DNA of 64,000 nt from Pseudoxanthobacter soli DSM 19599 (GCF_900148505.1 NZ_FRXO01000006.1:305229-369228), one strand, 5' to 3'. Positions 23,305-31,879 are shown, counted from the first letter of the stretch. The notes: generated by a model from the sequence alone, not told the origin. Program-made: numbers and translations.

Positions 23305-24438
23305 ATGAGCGAACTGATCCAGCCGATCGTCGGCACCAGGGGCGCCGATATCGTCGGTCCGCGCAATCCCGCGGTGGAAGCGCAGAACCCCGACATCCTG
23401 ATCCCGCCGCTGACGGACAATGGCGGCATTCCGAACCTCAAGTTCCCGTTCGCCATGGCCCATAACCGGCTGGAAGACGGCGGCTGGGCGCGGGAGGTCA
23501 CCCGGCGCGAGATGGGCACCCTTCAGGAGCTCGCCATCGTCAACATGCGCCTGCCGCCCGGCGTGGTGCGCGAGATGCACTGGCACAAGGAAGCCGAGTG
23601 GGCCTATGTGCTGAAGGGCCGCGTGCGCTTCTACCTGATCGACGACCAGCGCCAGACCCTGATCGAGGACCTCGAGCCCGGCGATCTCTGGCTGGCTCCG
23701 GCAGGGTTCCCGCACGCGATCCAGGGCCTCGAGGAAGGCACCGAGTTCGTGCTGGTGTTCAATGACGGCAACTTCTCGGAAAACCAGACGCTGCTGGTGA
23801 CCGAACTGTTCGCCCACACCCCGCGCGAGGTGCTGGCGAAGAATTTCGGCGTGCCGGCCGAGGCCTTCGACGGCATCCCGGCTTCGGAGAAGTACATCTT
23901 CCGCCAGCCGGTGCCGCCGCCGCTGGAGCAGGTGCGGGCCGAACTCGGCGCCGTGACCTTCACCGACAAATATGTCTTCCGCGCCTCCAGAATCGCTCCC
24001 ACCCCCTATCCGGGTGGCGCGACGACGGTGGTAGACTCGCGCAATTTCGAGGTGACCAACCTCGCCGCGCTGTTCATCGACCTGGAGCCGGGCGGGATGC
24101 GCGAGATCCACTGGCATCCCGACGCCGATGAAATCCAGTACTACATCAGCGGCAAGGCCCGCATGACCGTGTTCGATGCGGTCAGCAACGCGCGAACCTT
24201 CGATTTCGTGGCCGGCGATGTCGGCTACGTGCCGAAGACCCTCGCCCACTACATCGAGAATACCGGCGACGAGCCCGTGCGCGTGCTCAACGTGTTCCAC
24301 ACCGGCGTCTACAAGGACGTCTCGCTGAACAACTGGCTCGCGCTGACGCCCCGCCACCTGGTCGAGGGCCACCTCGATGTCGGCGATCCCCTGATGTCCG
24401 CCTTCCGTCCCACCCGGCAGCCCGTCGTCAAGGGCTGA
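23305..24438 (+). CDS. oxdC: oxalate decarboxylase family bicupin
   Basis: A 377-aa two-cupin protein that should convert oxalate to formate and CO2 with Mn. Both metal sites are intact: His92, His94, Glu98 (HWHKEAEW) and His137 (FPHAIQG) in the first cupin; His269, His271, Glu276 (HWHPDADE) and His315 (LAHYIEN) in the second. The lid loop that sets reactivity reads S-E-N-Q-T at 158-162, keeping the proton-donor Glu (Glu159) but with Gln where the Bacillus subtilis enzyme has Ser164. No signal peptide is seen, so it is cytoplasmic. GGAG lies upstream of ATG 23305. The neighbours are a LuxR regulator and a DUF1275 membrane protein. Confidence 0.9.
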   Translation: MSELIQPIVGTRGADIVGPRNPAVEAQNPDILIPPLTDNGGIPNLKFPFAMAHNRLEDGGWAREVTRREMGTLQELAIVNMRLPPGVVREMHWHKEAEWAYVLKGRVRFYLIDDQRQTLIEDLEPGDLWLAPAGFPHAIQGLEEGTEFVLVFNDGNFSENQTLLVTELFAHTPREVLAKNFGVPAEAFDGIPASEKYIFRQPVPPPLEQVRAELGAVTFTDKYVFRASRIAPTPYPGGATTVVDSRNFEVTNLAALFIDLEPGGMREIHWHPDADEIQYYISGKARMTVFDAVSNARTFDFVAGDVGYVPKTLAHYIENTGDEPVRVLNVFHTGVYKDVSLNNWLALTPRHLVEGHLDVGDPLMSAFRPTRQPVVKG

Positions 24439-24455
24439 CGGTTCGCCGGGACGAC

Positions 24456-24508
24456 GCCCCCATCCGGGGAGAGGCACATGCCCCCTGTGCCTTCGCCGGA
24501 TGAGGGGC
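24456..24508. terminator. compound hairpin after oxdC
   Basis: The outer arm GCCCCCATCCGG (24456-24467) pairs with CCGGATGAGGGGC (24496-24508) with one bulge, enclosing a second small stem GGCACA/TGTGCC. It lies 17 bp after the oxdC stop and 118 bp before the DUF1275 gene. No T run is present, so partial termination or mRNA protection is as likely as full termination. Confidence 0.5.
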
Positions 24509-24626
24509 GAGATCACCACGCGGCACGACGCACCCTGCGAGCCTGACCGGCCGGGGTGCGAACGATCCCTCGCGCCTTCGAAGCCCGCGCACGCGGGTCC
24601 ACCGACCGCTCAACGGGAAAACCCCC

Positions 24627-25391
24627 ATGGCCACGACTGTTCTCACGGCGAACGACAACAGCAATGCCGATCCGCTGGTGGAACGGCCCGTGGTCGGCTT
24701 CCTGCTCGCCTTCATGGCGGGGTCGCTCAATGCGTGGACGCTGCCGAACGCCCAGACCTTCGCGACGGTGCAGTCCGGCAACGTGGTGCAAAGCGGCTAC
24801 TGGCTGGTGCAGGGCGACTGGGAGAAGTTCACCTTTCCCTTCGTGTCCGTGATCGCGTTCGGGCTCGGCTCGGCGTTCTGCGGCGCGCTGATGACGACCA
24901 TCCTGAAGCGCGGCGAGATCTTCACGCCGGTGGTGCTGTTCCTGCAGGCCGCCATGCTGCTGGTGTTCGCCTATTTCGCCCATCAGCGCCTGATCGGCGA
25001 CGCCGGGATCAACCCGCACCATATCGCCTACGGCATCAGCTTCGTGGCCGGGATGCAGGGCAACGCGTTCCACAAGAACCACGGCATGCTCTACGGCAAC
25101 GTGGCGGTCACCTTCGTCGTGCAGATGGCGTTCAACTTTCTCGTGCAGGGCCTGTTCAAGCGCACCGGCATCGAGGGGCAGCCGAACCTGCTGTGGTCGG
25201 GCATCTTCTTCCTGGTGCTGCTGGGCTTCGCCGCCGGCGGCGGCATCGGCTTCCTGATCGGAGAATACGTGCTCAGCACCGGCGCGATCCTGCTGCCGAC
25301 GGCGATCGCCCTCGTTCTCGGCCTCATCGCGGTGGCCGACGCGTTCAGGCACAAGGCGGTCGATCCGTCCTCCGGCGGCACCTTTGCCTAG
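24627..25391 (+). CDS. DUF1275 (YoaK-like) membrane protein
   Basis: A 254-aa polytopic membrane protein with about six hydrophobic segments, such as 'GFLLAFMAGSLNAWTLPN' and 'LLWSGIFFLVLLGFAAGGGI'. The family-typical stretch is 'TFATVQSGNVVQSGYWLVQG', with 'VAGMQGNAFHKNHGMLYGNV' as its second-half counterpart. The function of this family is not established. It is 188 bp downstream of oxalate decarboxylase on the same strand, with a hairpin between, so co-expression is possible. A role in moving oxalate, formate or CO2-derived species is inference from this linkage only. Confidence 0.82.
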   Translation: MATTVLTANDNSNADPLVERPVVGFLLAFMAGSLNAWTLPNAQTFATVQSGNVVQSGYWLVQGDWEKFTFPFVSVIAFGLGSAFCGALMTTILKRGEIFTPVVLFLQAAMLLVFAYFAHQRLIGDAGINPHHIAYGISFVAGMQGNAFHKNHGMLYGNVAVTFVVQMAFNFLVQGLFKRTGIEGQPNLLWSGIFFLVLLGFAAGGGIGFLIGEYVLSTGAILLPTAIALVLGLIAVADAFRHKAVDPSSGGTFA

Positions 25392-25661
25392 AACACGCCG
25401 CGTTCCGATCCGCGCGCTCTGAACCACAAGGACGGCTCAGGCGTCCGAATCCGGGCCGTTCCCCTGCCGTCGTTGCCCACGGTCGGTCAGGGGGCGTCGT
25501 CCGGAACCCGCATCCGGCGCCTTCGTCCCACAATACGGGTGCCGGATGCGGGGCCAGGACGGAGACGGCAAAGGGGGTCGGCATCGACGGAGCGGCGGCG
25601 CGCCCCTCTGCTGGCGTCCGCGCGCCTGCGCACCGGCAGGCCGGCACCGTCGCCGCCAAGA
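25392..25661. other. non-coding spacer, nothing recognised
   Basis: No open frame with a recognisable product, no clear terminator and no A+T-rich promoter block were seen in this stretch between the DUF1275 gene and the tandem repeat. Confidence 0.5.
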
Positions 25662-25720
25662 GCCTTAAGCGGCCATGTGCCTTAAGCCGCCAGGTGCCTC
25701 AAGCGGCATGTGCCTTAAAA
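25662..25720. repeat. 16-17-bp tandem repeat, 3.5 copies, upstream of GntR regulator
   Basis: Units GCCTTAAGCGGCCATGT (25662), GCCTTAAGCCGCCAGGT (25679), GCCTCAAGCGGCATGT (25696) and a partial GCCTTAA (25712) run head to tail and stop about 70 bp before the regulator's start. A further GCTTTAAGAG lies at 25747. The CTTAAG core is itself palindromic. These could be operator iterons for the regulator or a neutral repeat. Confidence 0.75.
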
Positions 25721-25788
25721 TTGCGCTTCCCGCCGAACTCGCCCATGCTTTAAGAGAACCAGACCGAAATGTCGCGGCGCGGGTGGAC

Positions 25789-26490
25789 ATGTCCAGCGAG
25801 GATAACGGGGTCCGGCTTCGTGGCAAGCACCCCACGGAAGACCTCATCTATGAGCGGCTGGTCGACGCGATCATCGACAAACATCTGCGGGCCGGCGAGC
25901 ACCTGAACGAGGTCAAGCTGGCCGAAGCCTACGACGTGCCCCGGTCGCGGGTGCGGCGCGTGCTGGAGCGGCTGCGCGACGAGGATGTCGTCGTGTTCCA
26001 GCTCAATCGCGGCGCCTTCGTCTCGCGTCCGACCATCGAGGATGCGCACCACGTCTACGAGGCGCGGCGGGAACTCGAATGCATCGTGGTCCGCCTCGCC
26101 TGCCAGCGGGCGACGGCGGCCGACATCGAGCGTCTGCGCCAGCACCTGCGCCACGAGCGCGAGATGTTCGACAGGCAGGATCCAAGCGTCAACCGGGTCG
26201 CAGCGCATTTCCATCACCTGATCGCGGAGATCGCCCGCAACCCGGTGTTCGAGAAGATGCTGGCGGTGCTGATCCGCCGTGGCGTGCTGATCCAGTCGGT
26301 CTATGAACAAAAGACCGGCATCCTGTGCCTGACGCATGAGCACGAGCGGGTGGTGGATTTCATCGAGGCGAACCGGCCCGATGACGCGGCCCACGAGATG
26401 ACCCACCATTTCGAGCATATCGTCTCCAGCCTCAACCTGTCGGAAGCCCGACGGCAGGAAGCCGACATCTACGAATTCCTGCGCGGCTGA
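25789..26490 (+). CDS. GntR-family regulator, FCD subfamily
   Basis: A 233-aa regulator. The winged helix is in 'LIYERLVDAIIDKHLRAG', 'EVKLAEAYDVPRSRVRRVLE' and 'VVFQLNRGAFVSRPTIED'; the FCD domain follows, with conserved residues in 'YEARRELECIVVRLAC', 'HFHHLIAEIARNPVFEKML' and 'HEHERVVDFIEANRPDDA'. ATG 25789 is preferred because it leaves a short normal leader. The open frame continues upstream to 25675 through the tandem repeat, and the ribosome-binding site at 25789 is weak, so the start is uncertain. It is followed on the same strand by the allantoinase/hydantoinase/dipeptide-transporter operon, which it probably controls. Confidence 0.88.
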   Translation: MSSEDNGVRLRGKHPTEDLIYERLVDAIIDKHLRAGEHLNEVKLAEAYDVPRSRVRRVLERLRDEDVVVFQLNRGAFVSRPTIEDAHHVYEARRELECIVVRLACQRATAADIERLRQHLRHEREMFDRQDPSVNRVAAHFHHLIAEIARNPVFEKMLAVLIRRGVLIQSVYEQKTGILCLTHEHERVVDFIEANRPDDAAHEMTHHFEHIVSSLNLSEARRQEADIYEFLRG

Positions 26491-26748
26491 AGCCGCCCGC
26501 CGGGGGCCGGAATCTCCCTGCCTCCGCAAGACAGCGGGACGGTGCCGAACGCCCGTGAATCCGTGCGGAATCGCCACGCGAACCGGTCCCACCCGATCCC
26601 GATGCCCCCTGCCCCCGCGGCCGCTTGCGGCCGACGGCTGCCGCGTGCGCGGCGCCTGCGCGGCGGCGCAATCGTCCATGCCCGCCGAAAAATTTCCTCC
26701 CCGGCAGCCCATTTCGCGCACGCTGGCATGGCCATTGCATTGCCTTCA

Positions 26749-26776
26749 ATATTGCACGCAATAGTGCAGGCAATAT
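26749..26776. promoter_or_regulatory. nested palindromes upstream of puuE, candidate GntR operator
   Basis: TATTGC-AC-GCAATA (26750-26763) is nested within a wider dyad ATATTGC (26749-26755)/GCAATAT (26770-26776), with extra TTGC/GCAA half-sites on the left. The block is A+T-rich and ends 11 bp before the puuE start, so a bound protein would block the transcript start. The upstream GntR protein is the obvious candidate. Confidence 0.6.
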
Positions 26777-26787
26777 GTGAGGCCGGT

Positions 26788-27726
26788 ATGTCATCTCCTT
26801 CCCTCTCAGCGCCCGAGCGCGATCTCGTCGGCTACGGCCCGCGCATTCCGGCGGGAACCTGGCCGAACGGCGCGCGCCTCGCGATCAACGTGGTGATCAA
26901 CTACGAGGAAGGCTCGGAGCGCTCGTTCGCCATGGGCGACCCCGACCAGGAGCCGATGACGGAATGGGGCAGCTACGCCTTCCCGCGCGACATCCGGAAC
27001 CTCGCCATGGAATCCATGTACGAGTACGGCTCCCGCGTGGGCATCTGGCGCATCCTCGACTCGCTGGCGGATGCCCGCATCCCGGCGACGTTCTTCGCCT
27101 GCGCGGTCGCCTTCGAGCAGAACCCGGACGTGGCGCGGGCGGCGGTCGCCGGCGGCCACGAGATCTGCAGCCACGGCTATCGCTGGGAAGAGGTGTTCCA
27201 CCTCACCGAGGAGGAGGAGCGCGACCACATCGTCCGCGCGATCCGTTCCTTCGAGCAAACCTGCGGCAAGCGCCCGGTCGGCTGGTATTGCCGCTATGGA
27301 CCGAGCGTGCGCACCCGCCGCCTCGTCGCGGAGGAAGGCGGGTTCCTCTACGATTCCGACGCCTACAACGACGACGTGCCCTATTTCGTCACGGTCGGCG
27401 ACCATCGGCGCCTCGTCGTGCCCTATACCTGCGACGTCAACGACATCCGCTTCTGGAACTCACCCGGTCTGGCGCAGGCGGAGGACTTCTTCCTCTACAT
27501 GCGCGAGAGCTTCGAGGTGCTGTACGCCGAGGCGGCGCGCGGCCCGCGCATGATGTCGATCGGGCTGCATCCGCGGATGATCGGGCGCCCCGGCCGCATC
27601 CGCTCGCTGAAGCGCTTCTTCGACTATGCGCGCCAGTACCACGACGTCTGGTTCACGACCCGCGAGGAGATCGCCCGCGCCTGGCTCGAACGCGACGCCG
27701 GTTCCGAGGAGGCGGGCGATGCGTGA
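26788..27726 (+). CDS. puuE: PuuE-type allantoinase (polysaccharide-deacetylase fold)
   Basis: A 312-aa NodB-fold hydrolase with the hallmarks of metal-independent allantoinase PuuE: 'VVINYEEGSERSFAMGDP' early, 'EYGSRVGIWRILDSLADA', 'GGHEICSHGYRWEEVFHL' (the NodB His motif) and 'MMSIGLHPRMIGRPGRIRSL' near the end. It would hydrolyse allantoin to allantoate or a related cyclic ureide. ATG 26788 has GAGG about 5 nt upstream; upstream extension of the frame shows no homology. Its 3' end overlaps the ureidoglycolate-lyase gene by 8 bp, so the two are coupled and ureide catabolism is well supported. Confidence 0.88.
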   Translation: MSSPSLSAPERDLVGYGPRIPAGTWPNGARLAINVVINYEEGSERSFAMGDPDQEPMTEWGSYAFPRDIRNLAMESMYEYGSRVGIWRILDSLADARIPATFFACAVAFEQNPDVARAAVAGGHEICSHGYRWEEVFHLTEEEERDHIVRAIRSFEQTCGKRPVGWYCRYGPSVRTRRLVAEEGGFLYDSDAYNDDVPYFVTVGDHRRLVVPYTCDVNDIRFWNSPGLAQAEDFFLYMRESFEVLYAEAARGPRMMSIGLHPRMIGRPGRIRSLKRFFDYARQYHDVWFTTREEIARAWLERDAGSEEAGDA

Positions 27727-28216
27727 GATCGCGGCGCAGCCCCTGACGCCCGAGGCGTTCGCCCCGTTCGGCGACGTGGTGGCGGAGGTGTCCCGCCCCA
27801 TCCTGCCCTTCAACGGCCGGCCCGGGGCCCGGGCGGTGCTGGAGGTCGTCGCGCCCCCGGGACCGAGCGAACCCGGCCGGCATGTGGTGAGCCTGATGGA
27901 GCGCCATCTCCATTCGACGCAGGCGTTCCTGCCCCTCGACGGTGAGAGCTATCTCGTCGTCGTCGCGCCGGATGCGCCCGACGGCGGACCGGATCTCGAC
28001 GGCCTCACGGCCTTCGCGGTGCCCGGCGACACCGGCGTGCAGTACCGCACCGCCGTCTGGCATGTCCCGATGACGATGCTCGGCGCATCGGGACGTCTCG
28101 CGATGCACGTCCACAAGGACGGCTCGGACGCGGACTGCGAGTTCCGCGACATTTCCCCGGTCGGCATCCGGCTGGGCGCAGTGCCTGCCCCTCCCCTCCC
28201 TTCCTCCCCCCTCTGA
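27719..28216 (+). CDS. allA: ureidoglycolate lyase (AllA family)
   Basis: A 165-aa cupin-fold enzyme that splits ureidoglycolate into glyoxylate and urea. Recognisable family stretches are 'LTPEAFAPFGDVVAEV' at the N-terminus, 'SLMERHLHSTQAFLPLDG' with the paired His residues, 'YLVVVAPDAPDGGPDL' and 'QYRTAVWHVPMTMLG'. Its start overlaps the puuE stop by 8 bp. No allantoate amidohydrolase or allantoicase, which would supply ureidoglycolate, lies in this window; it may be elsewhere, or the substrate may be another ureide. The dipeptide-type transporter downstream follows after 24 bp. Confidence 0.9.
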   Translation: MREIAAQPLTPEAFAPFGDVVAEVSRPILPFNGRPGARAVLEVVAPPGPSEPGRHVVSLMERHLHSTQAFLPLDGESYLVVVAPDAPDGGPDLDGLTAFAVPGDTGVQYRTAVWHVPMTMLGASGRLAMHVHKDGSDADCEFRDISPVGIRLGAVPAPPLPSSPL

Positions 28217-28240
28217 CCCGTTGCCCGAGGAGACCACCCG

Positions 28241-29827
28241 ATGCGCATGAACCGCCTGTCGTATACGCTCTCGGCCCTCGCCTTCGCGGTGATGGCCGCG
28301 AGCCCGTCCGCGCACGCCCAGAGCGCGAACGAGACCCTGATCGTCGCCGGCCCCCGCACGCCCGAATCCCTCGACCAGGAATATCCGCCGACCGAAGCCG
28401 GCCACGAGGCGCGCCGCAACATCTTCGAGCGCCTGCTCGTCTACGCGATGAAGGACGACCCGAACGGCGCCAAGGTGGAGGACTTCTCCAAGATCGAGGG
28501 CGCGCTGGCGGAAAGCTACGAGATCGCGCCGGACAACAAGTCCATCACCTTCCACCTGCGCAAGGGTGTGAAGAGCGCCGCCGGCAACGAGATGACCGCC
28601 GACGACGTGATGTGGACCTTCGAGCGCGGCTGGAACATGAAGGCCACGTTCCACTGGTACATGACGCAGATCCTCAAGATCGAGAGCTTCGATTCCTTCC
28701 AGAAGATCGACGACTACACCGTCAAGGTTTCGATCCCGCACCCCTCGCTGCTGCTGGCGCGGCTGTGGATCAACAACGACCTCGGCATCATCGACTCGAC
28801 GGAAGCCAAGAAGCACATCACCAAGGACGATCCCTGGGCCTCCCGCTTCCTGTCGACGGACTCGGCTTCGTTCGCGCCCTATCACATCGCGAAGTTCTCG
28901 CCGGGCCAGGAAGTCATCTACGAGGCCAACCCCTATTATTACCGGGGCGAGGCCAAGCTGAAGAAGGTGATCTTCCGCGAGATGCCGACCTCCTCCAACC
29001 GCCTCGCGGCGCTGCAGGCGGGCTCGATCGACGTCGCCGAATGGCTGACCCCGCGCGAGATCGCCCTCGCCAAGAAGGTGCCGACGATCAAGGTGTGGGA
29101 GGTGTTCGGCAACTACACGCACCGCCTCGAGATGAACAATTCGCTGCCGCCGTTCGACAAGGTTGAGGTGCGCCAGGCGATGAACTATCTCGTGCCGCGG
29201 CCCGACATCGAGAGCAGCGTCTACATGGGCACCGCCCGGCCGACCAAGAGCCCTGTCTCGGAGATCTACCCGGCCTATACGGACGAAGGCTTCCCCTACA
29301 AGGACGACGTCGCCAAGGCCAAGGAACTGCTGGCCAAGGCCGGCTATCCCGACGGCTTCAAGACGGAACTCGGCTACCGCACCGGCGAACCGCTGGAAGA
29401 ACAGATGGCGGTGATCCTGAAGACCGCCTTCGCGCGGGCCGGCGTCGACGTGACCCTCGTCAAGCTGCCGGCATCGAGCCTGGTGGAGCGCTACACCAAG
29501 GGCACCATGCCGATGTTCTTCATCCGCGACATGGCGATCGTGCCCGACGCGGCCTACGTGACCAACCTGTTCATCAACAGCCAGTCGATGGTGAACTTCT
29601 CGCACTACAAGAACGCCGAGGTCGACGCGCTCATCAACAAGGCGCTCACCTCCACCGATCAGGCGGCCCGCGAGGCGGACATGAAGACCGTGCAGAAGAT
29701 CGTGGTCTCGGAAGCCCCCTGGGTGTTCCTGTTCAATCCCGGCTACCAACTTGCAGTAGGCGCCAAGGTGAACGGCTTCTCCTGGTACACGCCGAACAGC
29801 AACGCCTGGTACGACTTCAGCAAATGA
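28241..29827 (+). CDS. family 5 ABC transporter substrate-binding protein (dipeptide/oligopeptide type)
   Basis: A 528-aa periplasmic binding protein with a Sec signal peptide ('LSYTLSALAFAVMAASPSAH', cleavage near AHA-QS). Family features include 'EARRNIFERLLVYAMKDD', 'ITFHLRKGVKSAAGNEMT' and 'VRQAMNYLVPRPDI'. A dependable ribosome-binding site (GAGGAG) precedes ATG 28241. In this family DppA/OppA-like proteins bind peptides, but many bind opines, nickel or other small compounds; the allantoinase and hydantoinase genes in the same operon suggest a ureide or hydantoin-like ligand. A strong stem-loop follows the stop codon. Confidence 0.92.
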   Translation: MRMNRLSYTLSALAFAVMAASPSAHAQSANETLIVAGPRTPESLDQEYPPTEAGHEARRNIFERLLVYAMKDDPNGAKVEDFSKIEGALAESYEIAPDNKSITFHLRKGVKSAAGNEMTADDVMWTFERGWNMKATFHWYMTQILKIESFDSFQKIDDYTVKVSIPHPSLLLARLWINNDLGIIDSTEAKKHITKDDPWASRFLSTDSASFAPYHIAKFSPGQEVIYEANPYYYRGEAKLKKVIFREMPTSSNRLAALQAGSIDVAEWLTPREIALAKKVPTIKVWEVFGNYTHRLEMNNSLPPFDKVEVRQAMNYLVPRPDIESSVYMGTARPTKSPVSEIYPAYTDEGFPYKDDVAKAKELLAKAGYPDGFKTELGYRTGEPLEEQMAVILKTAFARAGVDVTLVKLPASSLVERYTKGTMPMFFIRDMAIVPDAAYVTNLFINSQSMVNFSHYKNAEVDALINKALTSTDQAAREADMKTVQKIVVSEAPWVFLFNPGYQLAVGAKVNGFSWYTPNSNAWYDFSK

Positions 29828-29833
29828 GCCATG

Positions 29834-29863
29834 CCGGCCGGAGGCCCGCGGGCTTCCGGCCGG
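29834..29863 (+). terminator. strong stem-loop with short T run after the binding-protein gene
   Basis: A 15-bp stem with no more than one G-T pair (CCGGCCGGAGGCCCG at 29834-29848, CGGGCTTCCGGCCGG at 29849-29863), followed by ACTTTTG, 6 nt after the stop codon. Of the binding-protein hairpins in this window it is closest to a true intrinsic terminator; partial read-through would feed the downstream permease genes. Confidence 0.75.
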
Positions 29864-29960
29864 ACTTTTGCATGGATGCCGCGCGCATGACGGAATGTTC
29901 CGAATGCGCTGCCGAAGACAGACCGGCGATATTTCTCGCGATGATTGCGGAGATGCAGAC

Positions 29961-31007
29961 ATGCTCCTCGCCCTGAGACGACGTTGGGAGCGCGTTCCGC
30001 GCGCGCTCCAGATCGTGCTGCCACGGCTTGCGCTGCTGGTGCCGCAGATGTTCGGCGTGCTGTTCGTGACGTTCTTCCTGATCCGCCTGCTGCCCGGCGA
30101 TCCGGCGGTGCTGCTGCTCGGCAACATGGCGACGCCGGAGGCGGTGGCGCAGTTGCGTGACCGGCTCGGCCTCAACGACAGCCTGTGGGTGCAGTTCCTC
30201 ACCTATTGCGGCAACGTCCTGCACGGCGATCTCGGCATCTCGATCTTCACCTCCAATCCGGTGACGGTCGACCTGATGGAGCGCGCGCCGGCAACGCTGG
30301 AACTGATCACCTACGCCATGATCCTGACGGTGATCATCGGCTTCGCCGTCGCCGTCGCATCGGTGGTGCGGCCGGGGGGGACCGTCGATGTCGGCGCCCG
30401 GATCTACGGCCTCGCCGCCGGCGCCATTCCCGATTTCTGGATCGGCCTCATCCTGATCTACGTGTTCTTCACCATGCTCGGCTGGGCGGCCGCACCGTTC
30501 GGGCGCATCGATGCGATGATGAACCCGCCGCCCTACGTCACCGGCTTCTACACGGTGGACGCGCTGATCGCCGGCAATTTCGCCGCGCTGACATCGGCCG
30601 CCGGGCGCCTCGTGCTGCCGGTGCTGACCATCGCCATCGTCAATGCCGGCGCGCTGATGAAGATGACCCAGAGCATCTTCGCAGGCGTCTGGCGGTCCGA
30701 TTTCGTGCGCCATGCCCGGGCCTGCGGCGTGCCGGAGCGCGTGATCATCCGCGCCGCCATGCGCAACAGCCTGCCGCCGATCATCACCATCATCGGCTTC
30801 CTGGTCGGCTTCCTGCTCGGCGCGGCCGTGCTGGTCGAGACGATCTTCTCCTGGGGTGGCCTCGGCCAGTACGCCGTGCAGGCGGTGATGAACAGCGACT
30901 ACCCGGCGCTGCAGGGCTTCATCCTCGTCGCCGCCGCCTTCATTCTCGTCGTCTACCTCGTGGTGGACATCCTCTACGAACTCGCCGACCCGAGGATCAA
31001 GGTATGA
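29961..31007 (+). CDS. dipeptide-type ABC transporter permease (DppB-like)
   Basis: A 348-aa inner-membrane permease. The N-terminus has 'LRRRWERVPRALQIVLPR' and a first membrane helix reading 'MFGVLFVTFFLIRLLPGD', the hallmark of DppB/OppB proteins. Further features are 'LRDRLGLNDSLWVQFLTY' and, in the coupling loop, 'FVRHARACGVPERVIIRAAM' followed by 'GAAVLVETIFSWGGLGQYAV'. ATG 29961 is chosen because GGAG lies about 9 nt upstream and the membrane domain begins correctly; the frame extends 93 bp upstream through non-homologous sequence. Its stop overlaps the next permease start (ATGA). Confidence 0.92.
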   Translation: MLLALRRRWERVPRALQIVLPRLALLVPQMFGVLFVTFFLIRLLPGDPAVLLLGNMATPEAVAQLRDRLGLNDSLWVQFLTYCGNVLHGDLGISIFTSNPVTVDLMERAPATLELITYAMILTVIIGFAVAVASVVRPGGTVDVGARIYGLAAGAIPDFWIGLILIYVFFTMLGWAAAPFGRIDAMMNPPPYVTGFYTVDALIAGNFAALTSAAGRLVLPVLTIAIVNAGALMKMTQSIFAGVWRSDFVRHARACGVPERVIIRAAMRNSLPPIITIIGFLVGFLLGAAVLVETIFSWGGLGQYAVQAVMNSDYPALQGFILVAAAFILVVYLVVDILYELADPRIKV

Positions 31008-31879
31008 AGCTGCCCCTCGCGCTCCGACGCCCGGCGGCTGTGATCGGCCTCCTGCTGCTCGCGCTGCAGATCGTCATGATCGTGTTCGCGCCGGTGATAA
31101 GCCCTTACAGCCCGGTGGAGGCCGATGCCCTCGCCTCGCTGCAGCCGCCCTCCGCCGCGCACTGGTTCGGCACCGACATCACCGGCATGGACGTGTTCTC
31201 GCGGGTGGTCTACGCGACGCGCATCAATCTTCTGATCAGCGTCGTCTCGGTCGCCGTCGCCTTCGCCGTCGGCGTGCCGCTCGGCCTGCTGATCGGCTTC
31301 TATCGCGGCCCGGCGTCCAGCCTCGCCATGCGGCTGTTCGACTTCATCCAGGCCTTTCCGATCTTCGTGCTCGGCATGGCGCTGGTGGCCGTGATGGGCC
31401 AGGAGATCTGGAACGTCGCGATCGTGCTCGCGATCCTGTTCATCCCGATCTTCGCCCGGCTGATCCGCGCCGAGGTGCTGTCGCTGCGGGAACGGCCGTT
31501 CGTGGCGGCGGCGCGGTGCTCGGGCGCCACCGACCGCCACATCATGTTCCGCCACCTGCTGCCGAACGCGATGATGCCGGCCATGGTGCAGGTCTCGATC
31601 TCGATCGGCATGGCGATCCTGCTCACCGCCGGCCTCTCGTTCATCGGCGCGGGCGTGCGCATGCCGACGCCGGAATGGGGGCTGATGGTCTCCACCGGTG
31701 CCCAGCAGATGATCCTCGGCGTGTGGTGGGTGTCGCTGTTCCCCGGGCTCGCCATCGTCGTCGCCGTGCTCTGCTTCGCCCTGCTCGGCGACGTGATGCG
31801 CGATGCGCTCGATCCCACGCGTGCCCGCAAGCCGGCCCGCGCCGGGCGCCGGCCGCAGACCACCGGAGAAACGGCATGA
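31004..31879 (+). CDS. dipeptide-type ABC transporter permease (DppC-like)
   Basis: A 291-aa permease pairing with the upstream DppB-like subunit. Expected elements are 'RRPAAVIGLLLLALQIVMIV', the DppC-type 'AHWFGTDITGMDVFSRVVYA', 'YRGPASSLAMRLFDFIQAFP', and the coupling loop 'LRERPFVAAARCSGATDRHI'. It starts at ATG 31004 with a 4-nt overlap on both sides (ATGA with the previous permease and with the ATPase). A basic C-terminal tail (RARKPARAGRRPQ) is cytoplasmic. Confidence 0.93.
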   Translation: MKLPLALRRPAAVIGLLLLALQIVMIVFAPVISPYSPVEADALASLQPPSAAHWFGTDITGMDVFSRVVYATRINLLISVVSVAVAFAVGVPLGLLIGFYRGPASSLAMRLFDFIQAFPIFVLGMALVAVMGQEIWNVAIVLAILFIPIFARLIRAEVLSLRERPFVAAARCSGATDRHIMFRHLLPNAMMPAMVQVSISIGMAILLTAGLSFIGAGVRMPTPEWGLMVSTGAQQMILGVWWVSLFPGLAIVVAVLCFALLGDVMRDALDPTRARKPARAGRRPQTTGETA

